Shown: positions 18,210-27,950, counted from the first letter of the stretch. The stretch is DNA of 47,906 nt from an uncultured Lachnospiraceae bacterium (GCA_910586095.1 CAJUHQ010000011.1:1-47906), one strand, 5' to 3'. A program made the numbers and translations. Notes: generated by a model from the sequence alone, not told the origin.

Positions 18210-19193
18210 ATGGAAAAATCATTTAATGCAAAAAAGTTTATATCCAACAATGCGATTATTATTTTGATTGTATTGCTGGCTGTTCTGACAGGATTTACAA
18301 CAAAAAATTTCTTTACGATAACCAATTTTAAGAATTTGGTAGTCAATGTATCTCCTAGATTTATTATTGCGTGTGGTGTGTCTGGCTGTCTGATTACAAA
18401 AGGTACAGATCTTTCAGCAGGTCGTGCAGTTGGTCTTGCTGCCTGTCTTTCAGCAATGTTGTTGCAGAGTCTAGATTATGCGGCGCGTATGCTTCCGTGG
18501 ATGCCTAACATTCCATGGCCATTGGCATTGGTGATTGTTATGGTCATTATGGGATGTTTTGGCGCAGTCAATGGTGTTGTAATTTCTGTGTTGAAAGTGC
18601 CACCATTTATTGCAACGCTAGGTATGCAGACCATTATTTATGGACTTTGCTCGTTGATTACGAACAATCAGCCTATGGGTGGTTATAAGAAAAGTTATCT
18701 GACTGTTGCAAGTGGTTCATTGGGACCTATTCCTTATCTAATGATCTTTGCAGTAGTAGTGGGTGTATATTTCTGGTTTTTATATAATAAAACACGTCAT
18801 GGAAAATATATGTATGCAATTGGTGGCAATGAGAATGCAGCACAAGTTGCAGGTGTTAATGTTCGTGCCTCTCTGATTCGTATCTATATTTTGGCGGGTT
18901 GTATGTATGCGTTGGCAGGTTTTTTGGTAGGCGCAAAGGCTGGAGGTGCTTCTACAGCAACTGGTAATGGTTATGAGCTTGAGGCGATTGCTGCTTGTAC
19001 AATTGGTGGCGTGTCTGCAAACGGTGGTGTTGGTCGTGTAGGCGGCATCTTGATTGGTGTATTGGTATTTGAAATCTTAAAGATTTGTCTTCAGTTCTTG
19101 GGTGTGGACCCAGCATATACATATATTGCGCAAGGTCTTGTAATTGTGATTGCAGTTGCGCTAGATCTAAGAAAATATTTGCAGAAGAAGTAA
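18210..19193 (+). CDS. mglC: Galactose ABC transporter permease
   Basis: This 327-residue integral membrane protein has about nine helices and belongs to the BPD_transp_2 (ribose/galactose) permease family. It shows GTDLSAGRAVGLAACLSA near residue 66 and the cytoplasmic motif GGNENAAQVAGVNV. It lies 17 bp after the ATPase gene with RBS AAGGAGGG. It completes the import system. Confidence 0.93.
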   Translation: MEKSFNAKKFISNNAIIILIVLLAVLTGFTTKNFFTITNFKNLVVNVSPRFIIACGVSGCLITKGTDLSAGRAVGLAACLSAMLLQSLDYAARMLPWMPNIPWPLALVIVMVIMGCFGAVNGVVISVLKVPPFIATLGMQTIIYGLCSLITNNQPMGGYKKSYLTVASGSLGPIPYLMIFAVVVGVYFWFLYNKTRHGKYMYAIGGNENAAQVAGVNVRASLIRIYILAGCMYALAGFLVGAKAGGASTATGNGYELEAIAACTIGGVSANGGVGRVGGILIGVLVFEILKICLQFLGVDPAYTYIAQGLVIVIAVALDLRKYLQKK

Positions 19194-19223
19194 AGAGAAA
19201 ACAGCAAAGAAATGAGGAAAAAC

Positions 19224-19481
19224 ATGACAGAAAAAACAGAAAGTTTGATGCCTCAACAGGATAAGACAGAGGTACTAGCGCAGCCAGAGACTGATGTGTC
19301 GAACGCAGATTTGGATAGCGAGCAAGAGTCAAAACCCACTCGTAGCAGTGCATTTGAGGGGATTTATGAGAGACTTCCTGACATTTCTGTGCGATCTGTA
19401 GACCGCTTTATTGCAGTATGTGCGATCGCGTTCATCATGGTGATTGTAGTGGGAATTTTAAAGGCAAATAAGATTTTTTGA
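19224..19481 (+). CDS. Small single-pass membrane protein in the mgl operon
   Basis: This 85-residue protein has a charged, probably disordered first 45 residues (TEKTESLMPQQDKTEVLAQP). A conserved-looking segment FEGIYERLPDISVRSVDRF and one membrane helix (FIAVCAIAFIMVIVVGIL) follow near the C terminus. The preferred ATG 19224 has GAGG 6 nt upstream; ATG 19212 is in frame. It lies 30 bp after the permease and just before the operon terminator. I do not recognise a family. Its position suggests an accessory or regulatory subunit of the transporter. Confidence 0.7.
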   Translation: MTEKTESLMPQQDKTEVLAQPETDVSNADLDSEQESKPTRSSAFEGIYERLPDISVRSVDRFIAVCAIAFIMVIVVGILKANKIF

Positions 19482-19503
19482 GTAGACAAAATAGGATTTG
19501 ATA

Positions 19504-19533
19504 AAAAAGAACGGTTGAGAGCCGTTCTTTTTT
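19504..19533 (+). terminator. Terminator of the sugar transporter operon
   Basis: AAAAAGAACGG pairs with CCGTTCTTTTTT around a short loop, and the 3' arm forms the T tract. Confidence 0.9.
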
Positions 19534-20032
19534 ATACATACGGATACCCAGAGGAAGAATGTCAGTAAAGGCTGATGGGTATAAAGTATCTACGCTCTAT
19601 ATGATTGTATAGAGTTATACAAATGAAAGGTGCCACAAAAGCAAATAAATGTAGTTAATAGTTTCAGATTCAATATTGACTAAAAAAAGGAAATTATTTT
19701 GTTTAAATTAAACTAAATTTAGTTTAAACTAGAATAAAAAGTTGTTAAATTCTGGTTTTTGTGATATGGTGAATATAATGGAATGATATGCCAGATATGG
19801 CCGCATAGTGGCAGAATATATCATAATAGCAAGGGATATTTTGTCAAAGGATCTGTCAAGACATTCATGCCAGATTAACAGTGATGGTAACAATTTAGAA
19901 TAGATTGATGAATGTGCTATATGTATTGCATCAAAAAGTAGTGAGCGTATATTTGTATACAATGTGAATGTACGAAAAGATCTAAATTGTTATCGACAAA
20001 TATTCCAGTAGAGAAGAAGGAGAAGCAAAGGT
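19534..20032. promoter_or_regulatory. Promoter region of the alpha-galactosidase operon with a 20-bp palindrome
   Basis: This is a 500-bp gap without a gene. TTAAACTAAATTTAGTTTAA (19708-19727) is a perfect 20-bp palindrome, a good operator candidate. It lies about 300 bp before the GH36 start. The LacI-family protein encoded two genes on is a candidate ligand, although the site lacks the central CG usual for LacI operators. Confidence 0.5.
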
Positions 20033-22240
20033 ATGATATCTTATAATGAACAGGAGCGTATTTTTAAACTAGATACGGCAAACACCACTTATATGATTGG
20101 GATTGTAGATGAAGAGAATTTTGTTGGTCATATCTATTATGGAAAGAAATTAAAGGAAGCAGATGCAGCATATTTAATGCGAATTGATGAACCGCCCTTT
20201 GTGCCAAGTCTCAATAACAGGGAACGTTGTTCGTTCTATGACTGTTTTCCTTTTGAGTATCCGACAGCAGGGGTGGGAGATTATAGAGAAGGCTGTATAG
20301 GGATTCGGACAGCGGCAGGTCATGTAGGATGTATGCTCACATATGTTTCTCATGAAATTATGGAGGGAAAACCTGCACTTTCGGGACTTCCTGCCACGTT
20401 TGGAGATGCTAAGGAGTGCATGACTTTAAAGCTTGTGTGTGAAGATCACTATGTAGGATTACGCGTAGAACTTTTATACACCGTATTTCATGAGATTGAC
20501 GCTATTACAAGAAGTGTTAAGGTGACAAATATCGGCGCAGATCACATATATCTCACTAAAGTATATTCGGCTTGTATTGATATGGACAACAGGAACTTCG
20601 ATATGATATCACTACATGGAAGTTGGGCACGTGAGCGACATATTCAGAGAAAAGCAATAGGGTATGGTATTCAGAATGTAAGTTCTTTTAGAGGAGAATC
20701 TAGTCATCAGGATCACCCGTTTTTGGCTCTTGTGGATAAAAATACAACGCAAGAACACGGTGAGATCTATGCGATGAATTTTGTATATTCTGGAAATTTC
20801 CGCGCACAGGCAGAGGTGACACAGTTTGATTCGGTCCGAATGACAATGGGGATTCATCCTGAAAATTTCTGTTGGAAACTATCAAGCAAGGAGAGTTTTC
20901 AGGCGCCTGAAGTAGTTATGGTCTACACAGATCAAGGGTTTGATGCCATGACAACCACCTTTCACAAGCTTTATAAAAATCACCTAATCCGCGGAGAGTA
21001 CAAGAATAAAAAAAGGCCGATCTTAATTAATAACTGGGAAGCTACTTATTTTGAGTTTGACACAGAGAAGTTATTGTCTATCGCAAAAGAAGCGTCAAAA
21101 TTGGGGATTGAGATGCTAGTTATGGACGATGGTTGGTTTGGCAAGAGAAATTCTGATAATTGTGCGCTTGGCGACTGGAAAGTCAATGAAGAGAAAATAA
21201 AAGGCGGACTAAAGTATTTGGTAGATGAAGTGAACAAACTAGGCATGAAATTTGGAATTTGGTTTGAGCCAGAGATGATTTCTCCAGATTCTGATTTGTA
21301 TAGAGAACATCCAGATTGGGCAATAGCCATTCCAGGCAGACCAGGAACTCAAGCACGACAGCAATTGGTACTAGACTTATCTCGCCAGGAAGTAGTTGAT
21401 TGCATCTATGAGCAGGTGGCTTCTGTACTGAGAAGTGCTAATATTGAGTATGTAAAGTGGGATATGAATCGTCAGCTCACAGATATTGGAAGTTCTGGGC
21501 TGCCCGCAGACAGGCAAGGTGAAGTGTATCATCGTTATATGCTTGCAGTCTATCAGATGCAGGAGAGATTGACACAGGAATTTCCATATTTATTGCTTGA
21601 GAACTGTTCAGGAGGTGGAGCACGCTTTGATCCAGGAATGTTGTATTATAGTCCACAGATCTGGTGTTCGGATGACACAGACGCGATTGAACGCCTAGAG
21701 ATTCAGGAAGGTACAGCGCTGATTTATCCACTGTCCACAATGGGCGCACATGTATCGGATTGCCCTAATCATGCGCTAAAGCGTGTGACACCATTTGAGA
21801 CGCGTGGTATTGTGGCATTGGCAGGAACATTTGGGTATGAGTTAGATGTGACTAGAATCCCGCAGGAAGATAGAGAGATGATTCCTTCTCAGGTGGAATT
21901 GTATCACAAATATAATGATTTAGTGAGAGAGGGCGATTACTACCGACTTGCATCTTATTCACAAAATCGTCAATTTGATTGTTGGCAAGTGGTGAGTGAA
22001 GATAAAACGCAGGCGCTAGTTACATTTGTGCAAGTTTTGAACAGGGTAAACTTTAAGTCAAGGCGTATTTTGCTCAAGGGATTAGACGAAAACAAACAGT
22101 ATCAGGTAGAGTTTGTCAATGAGAACAGTATCAAGACAAAGATCTATCACGCAGACACATTGATGAATGGGGGACTGCTCATTCCATATCCACAGGGTGA
22201 TTTCCAAGCGCGGTTGATATTCCTGACAGAGGTAAACTAA
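20033..22240 (+). CDS. Alpha-galactosidase, GH36
   Basis: This 735-residue cytoplasmic enzyme hydrolyses alpha-1,6-galactosides such as melibiose, raffinose and galactomannan side chains. An N-terminal beta-sandwich (1-320) precedes the (beta/alpha)8 barrel, with LVMDDGWFGKRN, the nucleophile Asp in YVKWDMN (D477) and the acid/base Asp in WCSDDTD (D547 or D548). This spacing matches Geobacillus AgaA (D478/D548). A C-terminal beta domain follows. Length fits the family and there is no signal peptide. RBS GAAGGAGAAG precedes ATG 20033. It is the first gene of a rightward sugar-degradation cluster just after the galactose transporter. Confidence 0.95.
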   Translation: MISYNEQERIFKLDTANTTYMIGIVDEENFVGHIYYGKKLKEADAAYLMRIDEPPFVPSLNNRERCSFYDCFPFEYPTAGVGDYREGCIGIRTAAGHVGCMLTYVSHEIMEGKPALSGLPATFGDAKECMTLKLVCEDHYVGLRVELLYTVFHEIDAITRSVKVTNIGADHIYLTKVYSACIDMDNRNFDMISLHGSWARERHIQRKAIGYGIQNVSSFRGESSHQDHPFLALVDKNTTQEHGEIYAMNFVYSGNFRAQAEVTQFDSVRMTMGIHPENFCWKLSSKESFQAPEVVMVYTDQGFDAMTTTFHKLYKNHLIRGEYKNKKRPILINNWEATYFEFDTEKLLSIAKEASKLGIEMLVMDDGWFGKRNSDNCALGDWKVNEEKIKGGLKYLVDEVNKLGMKFGIWFEPEMISPDSDLYREHPDWAIAIPGRPGTQARQQLVLDLSRQEVVDCIYEQVASVLRSANIEYVKWDMNRQLTDIGSSGLPADRQGEVYHRYMLAVYQMQERLTQEFPYLLLENCSGGGARFDPGMLYYSPQIWCSDDTDAIERLEIQEGTALIYPLSTMGAHVSDCPNHALKRVTPFETRGIVALAGTFGYELDVTRIPQEDREMIPSQVELYHKYNDLVREGDYYRLASYSQNRQFDCWQVVSEDKTQALVTFVQVLNRVNFKSRRILLKGLDENKQYQVEFVNENSIKTKIYHADTLMNGGLLIPYPQGDFQARLIFLTEVN

Positions 22241-22342
22241 GTTTTAGAAGATAGAGGGCGAGGATATCCTTCCAATGTAGAAGTCTGTGCAATAACAAAA
22301 TAACCAACAGGACATGGTCAAAGTAGGTAGAGAGGTATAAAA

Positions 22343-23380
22343 ATGGTGAAGGCGGTAAAACTGGCAGACATAGCAGAAAAAGTGGGCGTAAGTGTAGTGA
22401 CAGTGTCGAAGGCCTTGTCAGGACAAAAAGGAGTCAGTGAAAAGATGCGTGTGCAAATCAGGCAGCTAGCTGAGGAAATGGGATATAGTCCACCACATGC
22501 AGTACAGGAAGGTAAAAATAAATCCTATACGATTGGTGTTGTTGCTTTTGAAACCTATTTTGCTAAGTTTGCTTCTTTTTATTGGAAAATGTATCAGGAG
22601 CTCGCCACACGTGCAGTCAAGAAAAATTGTTTTTCTATGTTAGAGGTGATCTCCTATGCAGATGAGGAAAATTTAGTTTGGCCTAAGATTATCACCGAAA
22701 ACCAAAAGGTGGATGGTGTGATTATTATTGGAAAACCTAGGAAGGATTATCTAAAAATGTTGTATCAAAATAAAAAGCTTCCTATGGTATTTATGGATTT
22801 TTATGATGATGAGGATGTTGTGGATTCTGTGATTTCAGCAGGGTTTAATGGTATGTATCGCATGACAGACTATCTGATTAAAAATGGACATACACGCATT
22901 GCTTTTGTGGGAACGCTGATGTTTACAGAGAGCATTACAGATAGATATTTTGGATATTGCAAGGCACTATTAGAGCATGGTATAGAGCAGCGCCATGATT
23001 GGATCATTAAGGATCGTGATGACAGCACAGGGATGATTAACGATTATCAAATGGAACTACCAGATGAGATGCCTACTGCTTTTGTGTGCAACAATGACAT
23101 TACTGCATACGCCTTGATAAGTCAACTAGAGGCAAGAGGTTATCGCGTGCCACAGGATATTTCTGTGGTGGGATATGATGATTATTTGTATGCGGAGTAT
23201 GGAGATTCGCGGATTACTACCTATTCTGTGGATATGGGGGAAATGTCGAGGATCGCGTTATCTTGTATGATGAATCGCATTGAAAATACATCGGGAACTG
23301 TTGGCGTGCATATTGTCAATGGAAAGCTAGTCGCACGTACCACCGTCAAAAATATAAAGCAAGCAGATTCTCTTGAATGA
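22343..23380 (+). CDS. LacI-family transcriptional regulator
   Basis: This 345-residue protein has an N-terminal LacI helix-turn-helix and hinge (KLADIAEKVGVSVVTVSKAL, residues 5-24) and a periplasmic-binding-like effector domain (SYTIGVVAFETYFAKF to the end). It lies between the alpha-galactosidase and esterase genes on the same strand and probably represses this cluster until a sugar signal binds. RBS GGTAGAGAGG precedes the ATG. Confidence 0.92.
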   Translation: MVKAVKLADIAEKVGVSVVTVSKALSGQKGVSEKMRVQIRQLAEEMGYSPPHAVQEGKNKSYTIGVVAFETYFAKFASFYWKMYQELATRAVKKNCFSMLEVISYADEENLVWPKIITENQKVDGVIIIGKPRKDYLKMLYQNKKLPMVFMDFYDDEDVVDSVISAGFNGMYRMTDYLIKNGHTRIAFVGTLMFTESITDRYFGYCKALLEHGIEQRHDWIIKDRDDSTGMINDYQMELPDEMPTAFVCNNDITAYALISQLEARGYRVPQDISVVGYDDYLYAEYGDSRITTYSVDMGEMSRIALSCMMNRIENTSGTVGVHIVNGKLVARTTVKNIKQADSLE

Positions 23381-23404
23381 TAAGTGAAGAAAAGAGGCGA
23401 GAAA

Positions 23405-24589
23405 ATGTATATTTCACAATATGAAATTGATGGTAGTAAGGCTGTGTTGAACAAAGGAAATCTGTATAGAATACAGAAAGTTATGAGACGAGCTATGTGT
23501 GGAGAACATATTACTGTGGGTTTTATAGGAGGTTCTATCACACAAGGGTGTCTTGCTTCCTCTTACGAAACTTGTTATGCTTATTTGGTGTATCAGTGGT
23601 GGTGTCAGAAGTTTTCAAATGCACAGATTGCTTATGTCAATGCAGGAATTGGAGGAACGACATCACAGTTTGGTGTGGCACGCGCAGACAAAGATTTGCT
23701 CTCTTACGATGTAGATGTTGTTGTAGTGGAATTTAGCGTGAATGATCTTGACAATGCACATTTTTGTGAGACATATGAAGGGCTTATTCGGAAGGTGTAC
23801 GGATATAAAACAGAACCTGCTATTTTAATTGTAAACAGTGTGTGTTATGATGATGGTGTCAATGCACAGACACAACACGTACGGATAGGAAAAGCATACG
23901 AGATTCCATGTATTAGCATGAAACCAACCCTGTATGAAAAAATGCTAGAGGGAGCTTATACCAATCGTGATATCACAGCGGATGGTCTACATCCAAATGA
24001 TGAGGGACATGGATTGATGGCAGAGATTATTACGCACTTTTTGGACGAGGTGTATGAAGAATTGTTAATGGGAAAACGAGAAAAAGAGCCGCCTGTCAAA
24101 GTCAATGAGATCTCTGCTATAACAGACAATGCCTATGAGAATTCGATTCGATATCAAAATACGGATAGGATGGTGGTGGTAGAAAATGACGGATTTGTGC
24201 CCGATTTGCGTCCACAAGAAGATATCAGAGAAATTTTTCGATGCGGTTGGACGGCAGATCAAAAAGGAGCACGTATTTGTTTTGAGATAGAAGGAACCTG
24301 CATTGGTGTACAATATCGAAAATCTGTGGTACAACCAACAGCTATTGCACAAGCAGTTATAGATGGCGATGCGAGTAAAGCTGTGATTTTGGACGGAAAT
24401 TTTGATCAAACGTGGGGAGATAGTTTGTATCTTGAAACACTGGCTGAACATTTGCCCTACAAAAAACATTGTGTTGAAATAGAACTTATAGAGACACATG
24501 TAAACGATCAAGTACCATTTTATCTGGTTTCTGTAATAGGTTCAGGAACAAAAAATAATTCTGTTGACGGAAAGAATGTGAGATTTTAG
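23405..24589 (+). CDS. SGNH/GDSL-type hydrolase (probable carbohydrate esterase)
   Basis: This 394-residue cytoplasmic protein has the SGNH core at about 25-220. Block I is GFIGGSITQG with the nucleophile Ser, a Gly-rich block is AGIGGTTSQFG, block III is FSVNDLD, and block V is DGLHPNDEGHG with catalytic His. An about 150-residue C-terminal beta domain follows. The frame runs back to GTG 23384, but ATG 23405 has AAGAGGCGAG upstream. It starts 24 bp after the LacI gene. I infer deacetylation of imported oligosaccharides. Confidence 0.85.
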   Translation: MYISQYEIDGSKAVLNKGNLYRIQKVMRRAMCGEHITVGFIGGSITQGCLASSYETCYAYLVYQWWCQKFSNAQIAYVNAGIGGTTSQFGVARADKDLLSYDVDVVVVEFSVNDLDNAHFCETYEGLIRKVYGYKTEPAILIVNSVCYDDGVNAQTQHVRIGKAYEIPCISMKPTLYEKMLEGAYTNRDITADGLHPNDEGHGLMAEIITHFLDEVYEELLMGKREKEPPVKVNEISAITDNAYENSIRYQNTDRMVVVENDGFVPDLRPQEDIREIFRCGWTADQKGARICFEIEGTCIGVQYRKSVVQPTAIAQAVIDGDASKAVILDGNFDQTWGDSLYLETLAEHLPYKKHCVEIELIETHVNDQVPFYLVSVIGSGTKNNSVDGKNVRF

Positions 24590-24671
24590 AATAGGAAGTA
24601 TAAAAATAAGCAAGGTTAAGATATGTTGTTATTCAGAATCTGTGATATAGGAAAGAAACGAGGTTACAAAA

Positions 24672-25778
24672 ATGATCGCAGAGACATTGATTCGGGATAT
24701 ACCAGAACTAAAGGTACATGGTCGAACGACTTCATGCCTCAGTCCACTCACGCTTTTTTGGACGGCGAGTGGATTTGAGTGCAATGTATCAGGCTCCGAG
24801 TTGTGGGTGGAGATTGAAGTCACATATGATACCTTTGAGCCGTGGTTTAGCTATACAATCAACGAAGATTGGATTGGCAGGCAAATGCTTGTAAAGGGCA
24901 GATATTGGGTGCCGTTGTTTCGCGGGATGAATGAGCGGGAAATCAAGAATGTTCATTTTTATAAAGATTTGCAAGCAATGAGTGATGATGGCAGTTCACT
25001 GATACAAATTCATGCGCTGCGCCATGATGGCATGTTTTATCCTGTAGAAGAAAAATGCTGCAAGTTGGAATTTATCGGGGACAGTATCACTTCAGGGGAA
25101 GGGCTTTTTGGTGCAAAGAAGGAGTGGGATTGGATTCCTATGTTTTTCTCTGCGATCAAAAGTTATACTTATCAGACAGCACAGTTATTGAATGGAGAGT
25201 ATCGCGTGTTCTCACAGAGTGGGTGGGGGATACACAGTGGATGGGACAACAATATCCGATCTGCTATTCCACAACATTATAAAGAGATTTGTAGTCTGAT
25301 GCCAGGAAAGAGAATAGAGCAGCTTGGCGCAAAAGAACCGTATGATTTTACCAAATGGCAGCCAGATTGGGTGATTGTGAATCTAGGAACTAATGATGCA
25401 AGTGCTTTTGACCAGCCAGCGTGGGTGGATGAGGCAAATGGTACCTTATATAAAATGCGTAGAAATAAAGATGGCTCTTACAATATGCAGGATATTTGTG
25501 TGTTGCAACAAGAGGTCAAGGATTTCATTCAACTGCTTCGCACATGCAATCCCAAGGCACATATTTTATGGTGTTATGGGATGATTGGCATAGAATTGCA
25601 GCCTTGGTTACGTGAAGCGGTGGAGGATTATGTACAACAGACAAATGATACAAATGTAGCTTATCTACAATTGCCTGCTATGACAGAGCAAAGTTCAGGT
25701 TCTAGGGAGCATCCAGGATTCGCGTGTCACCGTCAAGCAGCTCAAGTGCTGACAGAATATATTAGAAACCAACAATAA
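24672..25778 (+). CDS. CE2-like SGNH esterase
   Basis: This 368-residue protein has an N-terminal beta-sandwich (about 1-125) and an SGNH catalytic domain with KLEFIGDSITSGEG (nucleophile Ser) and VIVNLGTNDAS. A final ...REHPGF holds the likely catalytic His. This two-domain order matches CE2 acetyl esterases, which remove O-acetyl groups from xylo- and mannooligosaccharides. No signal peptide is seen, so it acts on imported sugars. It lies 80 bp after the first SGNH gene, giving two unlike esterases in tandem. RBS GAAACGAGG precedes ATG 24672. Confidence 0.85.
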   Translation: MIAETLIRDIPELKVHGRTTSCLSPLTLFWTASGFECNVSGSELWVEIEVTYDTFEPWFSYTINEDWIGRQMLVKGRYWVPLFRGMNEREIKNVHFYKDLQAMSDDGSSLIQIHALRHDGMFYPVEEKCCKLEFIGDSITSGEGLFGAKKEWDWIPMFFSAIKSYTYQTAQLLNGEYRVFSQSGWGIHSGWDNNIRSAIPQHYKEICSLMPGKRIEQLGAKEPYDFTKWQPDWVIVNLGTNDASAFDQPAWVDEANGTLYKMRRNKDGSYNMQDICVLQQEVKDFIQLLRTCNPKAHILWCYGMIGIELQPWLREAVEDYVQQTNDTNVAYLQLPAMTEQSSGSREHPGFACHRQAAQVLTEYIRNQQ

Positions 25779-25804
25779 AAACAAAAATGAAGGAGGACAA
25801 ACAA

Positions 25805-26743
25805 ATGGAAATTTTGTACATCAATCCAATATTTAAGCAGGTGATATGGGGTGGAAATAAGTTAGGTACGAAATGGGGTTATGCGATTCCAGGTGACAAT
25901 GTAGGCGAGTGCTGGGCTGTGGGCGCACATCCAAGTGGGGATTGTACTGTGAAGGAAGGGGCCTTTGCGGGCAAAACCATAAGTCAGCTTTGGACAGAGC
26001 ACCCAGAGTTATTTGGTAATATAGGAGGAGATCGCTTCCCGCTGTTAGTTAAGATTATTGATGCCAATGATGATTTGAGCATCCAAGTGCACCCAGATGA
26101 TGCCTATGCAGGTAAGAATGAGAATGGATCATTGGGAAAAACAGAGTGTTGGTATATTCTCGATGCGCCAGAGGGAGCAACTCTGGTGATTGGACATCAT
26201 GCGAAAGACAAAGCAGAGCTTGAAGATATGATCCGAAATGGAAAGTGGGATGCATTTTTGCGTGAAGTTCCTGTCAAGAAGGGAGATTTTATACAGATTG
26301 ATCCAGGTACAGTGCATGCGATCAAAGGAGGAATTGAGATTCTTGAGACGCAGCAAAGTTCAGATATTACTTACCGCGTGTATGACTATGGACGTCTTCA
26401 GGATGGAAAACCGCGCGCTTTGCATATTGAGAAGAGTATTGATGTCATCACTGTGCCTGCAAAGTCTGTCGAGGATAGCGTGCTCAATGTAGGACAAGGC
26501 GCTAAAAACCAGATGAATCTGTTGATGTCTTGCAGTTGCTATCGCGTGTGGAAGATAGATGTGGATGGACAGATAAACTTGACACAAGAGTATCCGTTTT
26601 TGATTATGAGTGTGATAGAAGGAGAAGGGCAGATCAATGGCCAGGCAATTAAAAAGGGAGATCATTTTATGTTGCCTAATGGCTTTGGTCAGGTGAATAT
26701 ACAGGGAAATTTGCAGATAATTGCATCGACAGTGGGTGAGTGA
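25805..26743 (+). CDS. manA: Mannose-6-phosphate isomerase, class I
   Basis: This protein is 312 residues from ATG 25805; GGAGGACAA lies directly upstream, inside a longer open frame that begins at 25787. The class I cupin core shows IQVHPDDAYA (metal His), KTECWYIL (Glu) and DPGTVHAIKGGIEILE. It interconverts mannose-6-phosphate and fructose-6-phosphate. Its place behind alpha-galactosidase and esterases fits use of acetylated galactomannan-type sugars, with the product entering glycolysis above the aldolase encoded next. Confidence 0.92.
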   Translation: MEILYINPIFKQVIWGGNKLGTKWGYAIPGDNVGECWAVGAHPSGDCTVKEGAFAGKTISQLWTEHPELFGNIGGDRFPLLVKIIDANDDLSIQVHPDDAYAGKNENGSLGKTECWYILDAPEGATLVIGHHAKDKAELEDMIRNGKWDAFLREVPVKKGDFIQIDPGTVHAIKGGIEILETQQSSDITYRVYDYGRLQDGKPRALHIEKSIDVITVPAKSVEDSVLNVGQGAKNQMNLLMSCSCYRVWKIDVDGQINLTQEYPFLIMSVIEGEGQINGQAIKKGDHFMLPNGFGQVNIQGNLQIIASTVGE

Positions 26744-27067
26744 TAAAACGAAAGTAGCAGGATCGTTTTATTATTGTGATAAAGCGTAACAGTTCAGACA
26801 GGTCTGAGCATTTACTGCGCAGATCGTGAAGATACGTATAGGTGACAAGCATCCGCCCCATTGCGCGGCAATTTTTAATGGGCGGATGCCGTAACAGGAC
26901 AGACTTGTCTGAACTGTGAGGATAAAGCTGCAAAACTCTGTAAAAAAGTATGTTAAAAAATTGACATCTTCTGATAATAGCGATATACTAAACATATCGG
27001 CGAGCAGCAGCTTGCCATGTGGTGTGTTCGCATTATCCGCAAATATAAAGTATGGAGGAAAGATTTT
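26744..27067. repeat. Intergenic REP-like nested inverted repeat (26790-26916)
   Basis: An outer 17-bp stem, CAGTTCAGACAGGTCTG (26790-26806) with CAGACTTGTCTGAACTG (26900-26916), has one G-U pair. It encloses an inner stem GCATCCGCCCCATT (26849-26862) / AATGGGCGGATGC (26877-26889). GC content is above the neighbours. No gene lies within. It resembles REP or MITE-type repeats and lies in the leader of the aldolase gene. Confidence 0.6.
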
Positions 27068-27931
27068 ATGTTAGTATCAGCGACAGAAATGCTTAAAAAG
27101 GCAAAAGAAGGCCATTATGCAGTTGGCCAGTTCAACATCAACAATCTCGAGTGGACGAAAGCTATTTTACAGACTGCACAGGAGTTGAACAGTCCTGTGA
27201 TTTTGGGAGTATCTGAGGGCGCAGGCAAATACATGACAGGTTTTGGAACAGTGGCTGCTATGGTTCGTGCAATGGACAAGGAGCTTGGAATCACAGTTCC
27301 CGTAGCGCTTCACTTAGATCATGGTACTTATGACGGATGCTACAAATGCATCAAGGCAGGTTTTACCTCTATTATGTTCGATGGCTCACACTATGCAATT
27401 GAAGAGAATATTGAGAAGACAAAAGAGCTCGTTGCAGTAGCACATGGATTAGATATGTCTATCGAGGCTGAAGTTGGCTCTATTGGCGGTGAGGAAGACG
27501 GCGTTGTAGGTATGGGTGAGTGTGCAGATCCACAGGAATGTAAGATGATTGCTGATTTGGGTGTAGACATGCTTGCAGCAGGTATTGGTAACATTCATGG
27601 AAAATATCCTGAAAATTGGGCAGGTTTGAGCTTTGAGACATTAGACGCTATTCAGCAGAAAACTGGTGAGATGCCATTGGTTCTTCATGGTGGAACAGGA
27701 ATTCCAGAGGATATGATTAAGAAGGCAATCTCTCTTGGCGTTGCAAAGATCAATGTGAATACAGAGTGTCAGCTTTCTTTCCAGGAAGCAACACGCAAGT
27801 ATATTGAGGCTGGCAAGGATTTGGAAGGCAAGGGATTTGACCCACGTAAGTTACTTGCACCAGGTGCAGCAGCAATCAAAGAGACTGTTAAAGTGAAGAT
27901 GGAGTTGTTTGGTTCTGTAGGCAAAGCATAA
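27068..27931 (+). CDS. fba: Fructose-1,6-bisphosphate aldolase, class II
   Basis: This 287-residue zinc enzyme cleaves fructose-1,6-bisphosphate to dihydroxyacetone phosphate and glyceraldehyde-3-phosphate. Motifs are VALHLDHGTYDGCYKCI (zinc His), MFDGSHYAIEENI, VGSIGGEEDG and LHGGTGIPEDM (zinc and phosphate site). The upstream frame starts at 27017, but ATG 27068 has GGAGGAAAG 7 nt before it. Codon use is strongly biased, as expected of a highly expressed gene. A hairpin follows. Confidence 0.95.
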   Translation: MLVSATEMLKKAKEGHYAVGQFNINNLEWTKAILQTAQELNSPVILGVSEGAGKYMTGFGTVAAMVRAMDKELGITVPVALHLDHGTYDGCYKCIKAGFTSIMFDGSHYAIEENIEKTKELVAVAHGLDMSIEAEVGSIGGEEDGVVGMGECADPQECKMIADLGVDMLAAGIGNIHGKYPENWAGLSFETLDAIQQKTGEMPLVLHGGTGIPEDMIKKAISLGVAKINVNTECQLSFQEATRKYIEAGKDLEGKGFDPRKLLAPGAAAIKETVKVKMELFGSVGKA

Positions 27932-27950
27932 AAAATGTATATGATATAAG

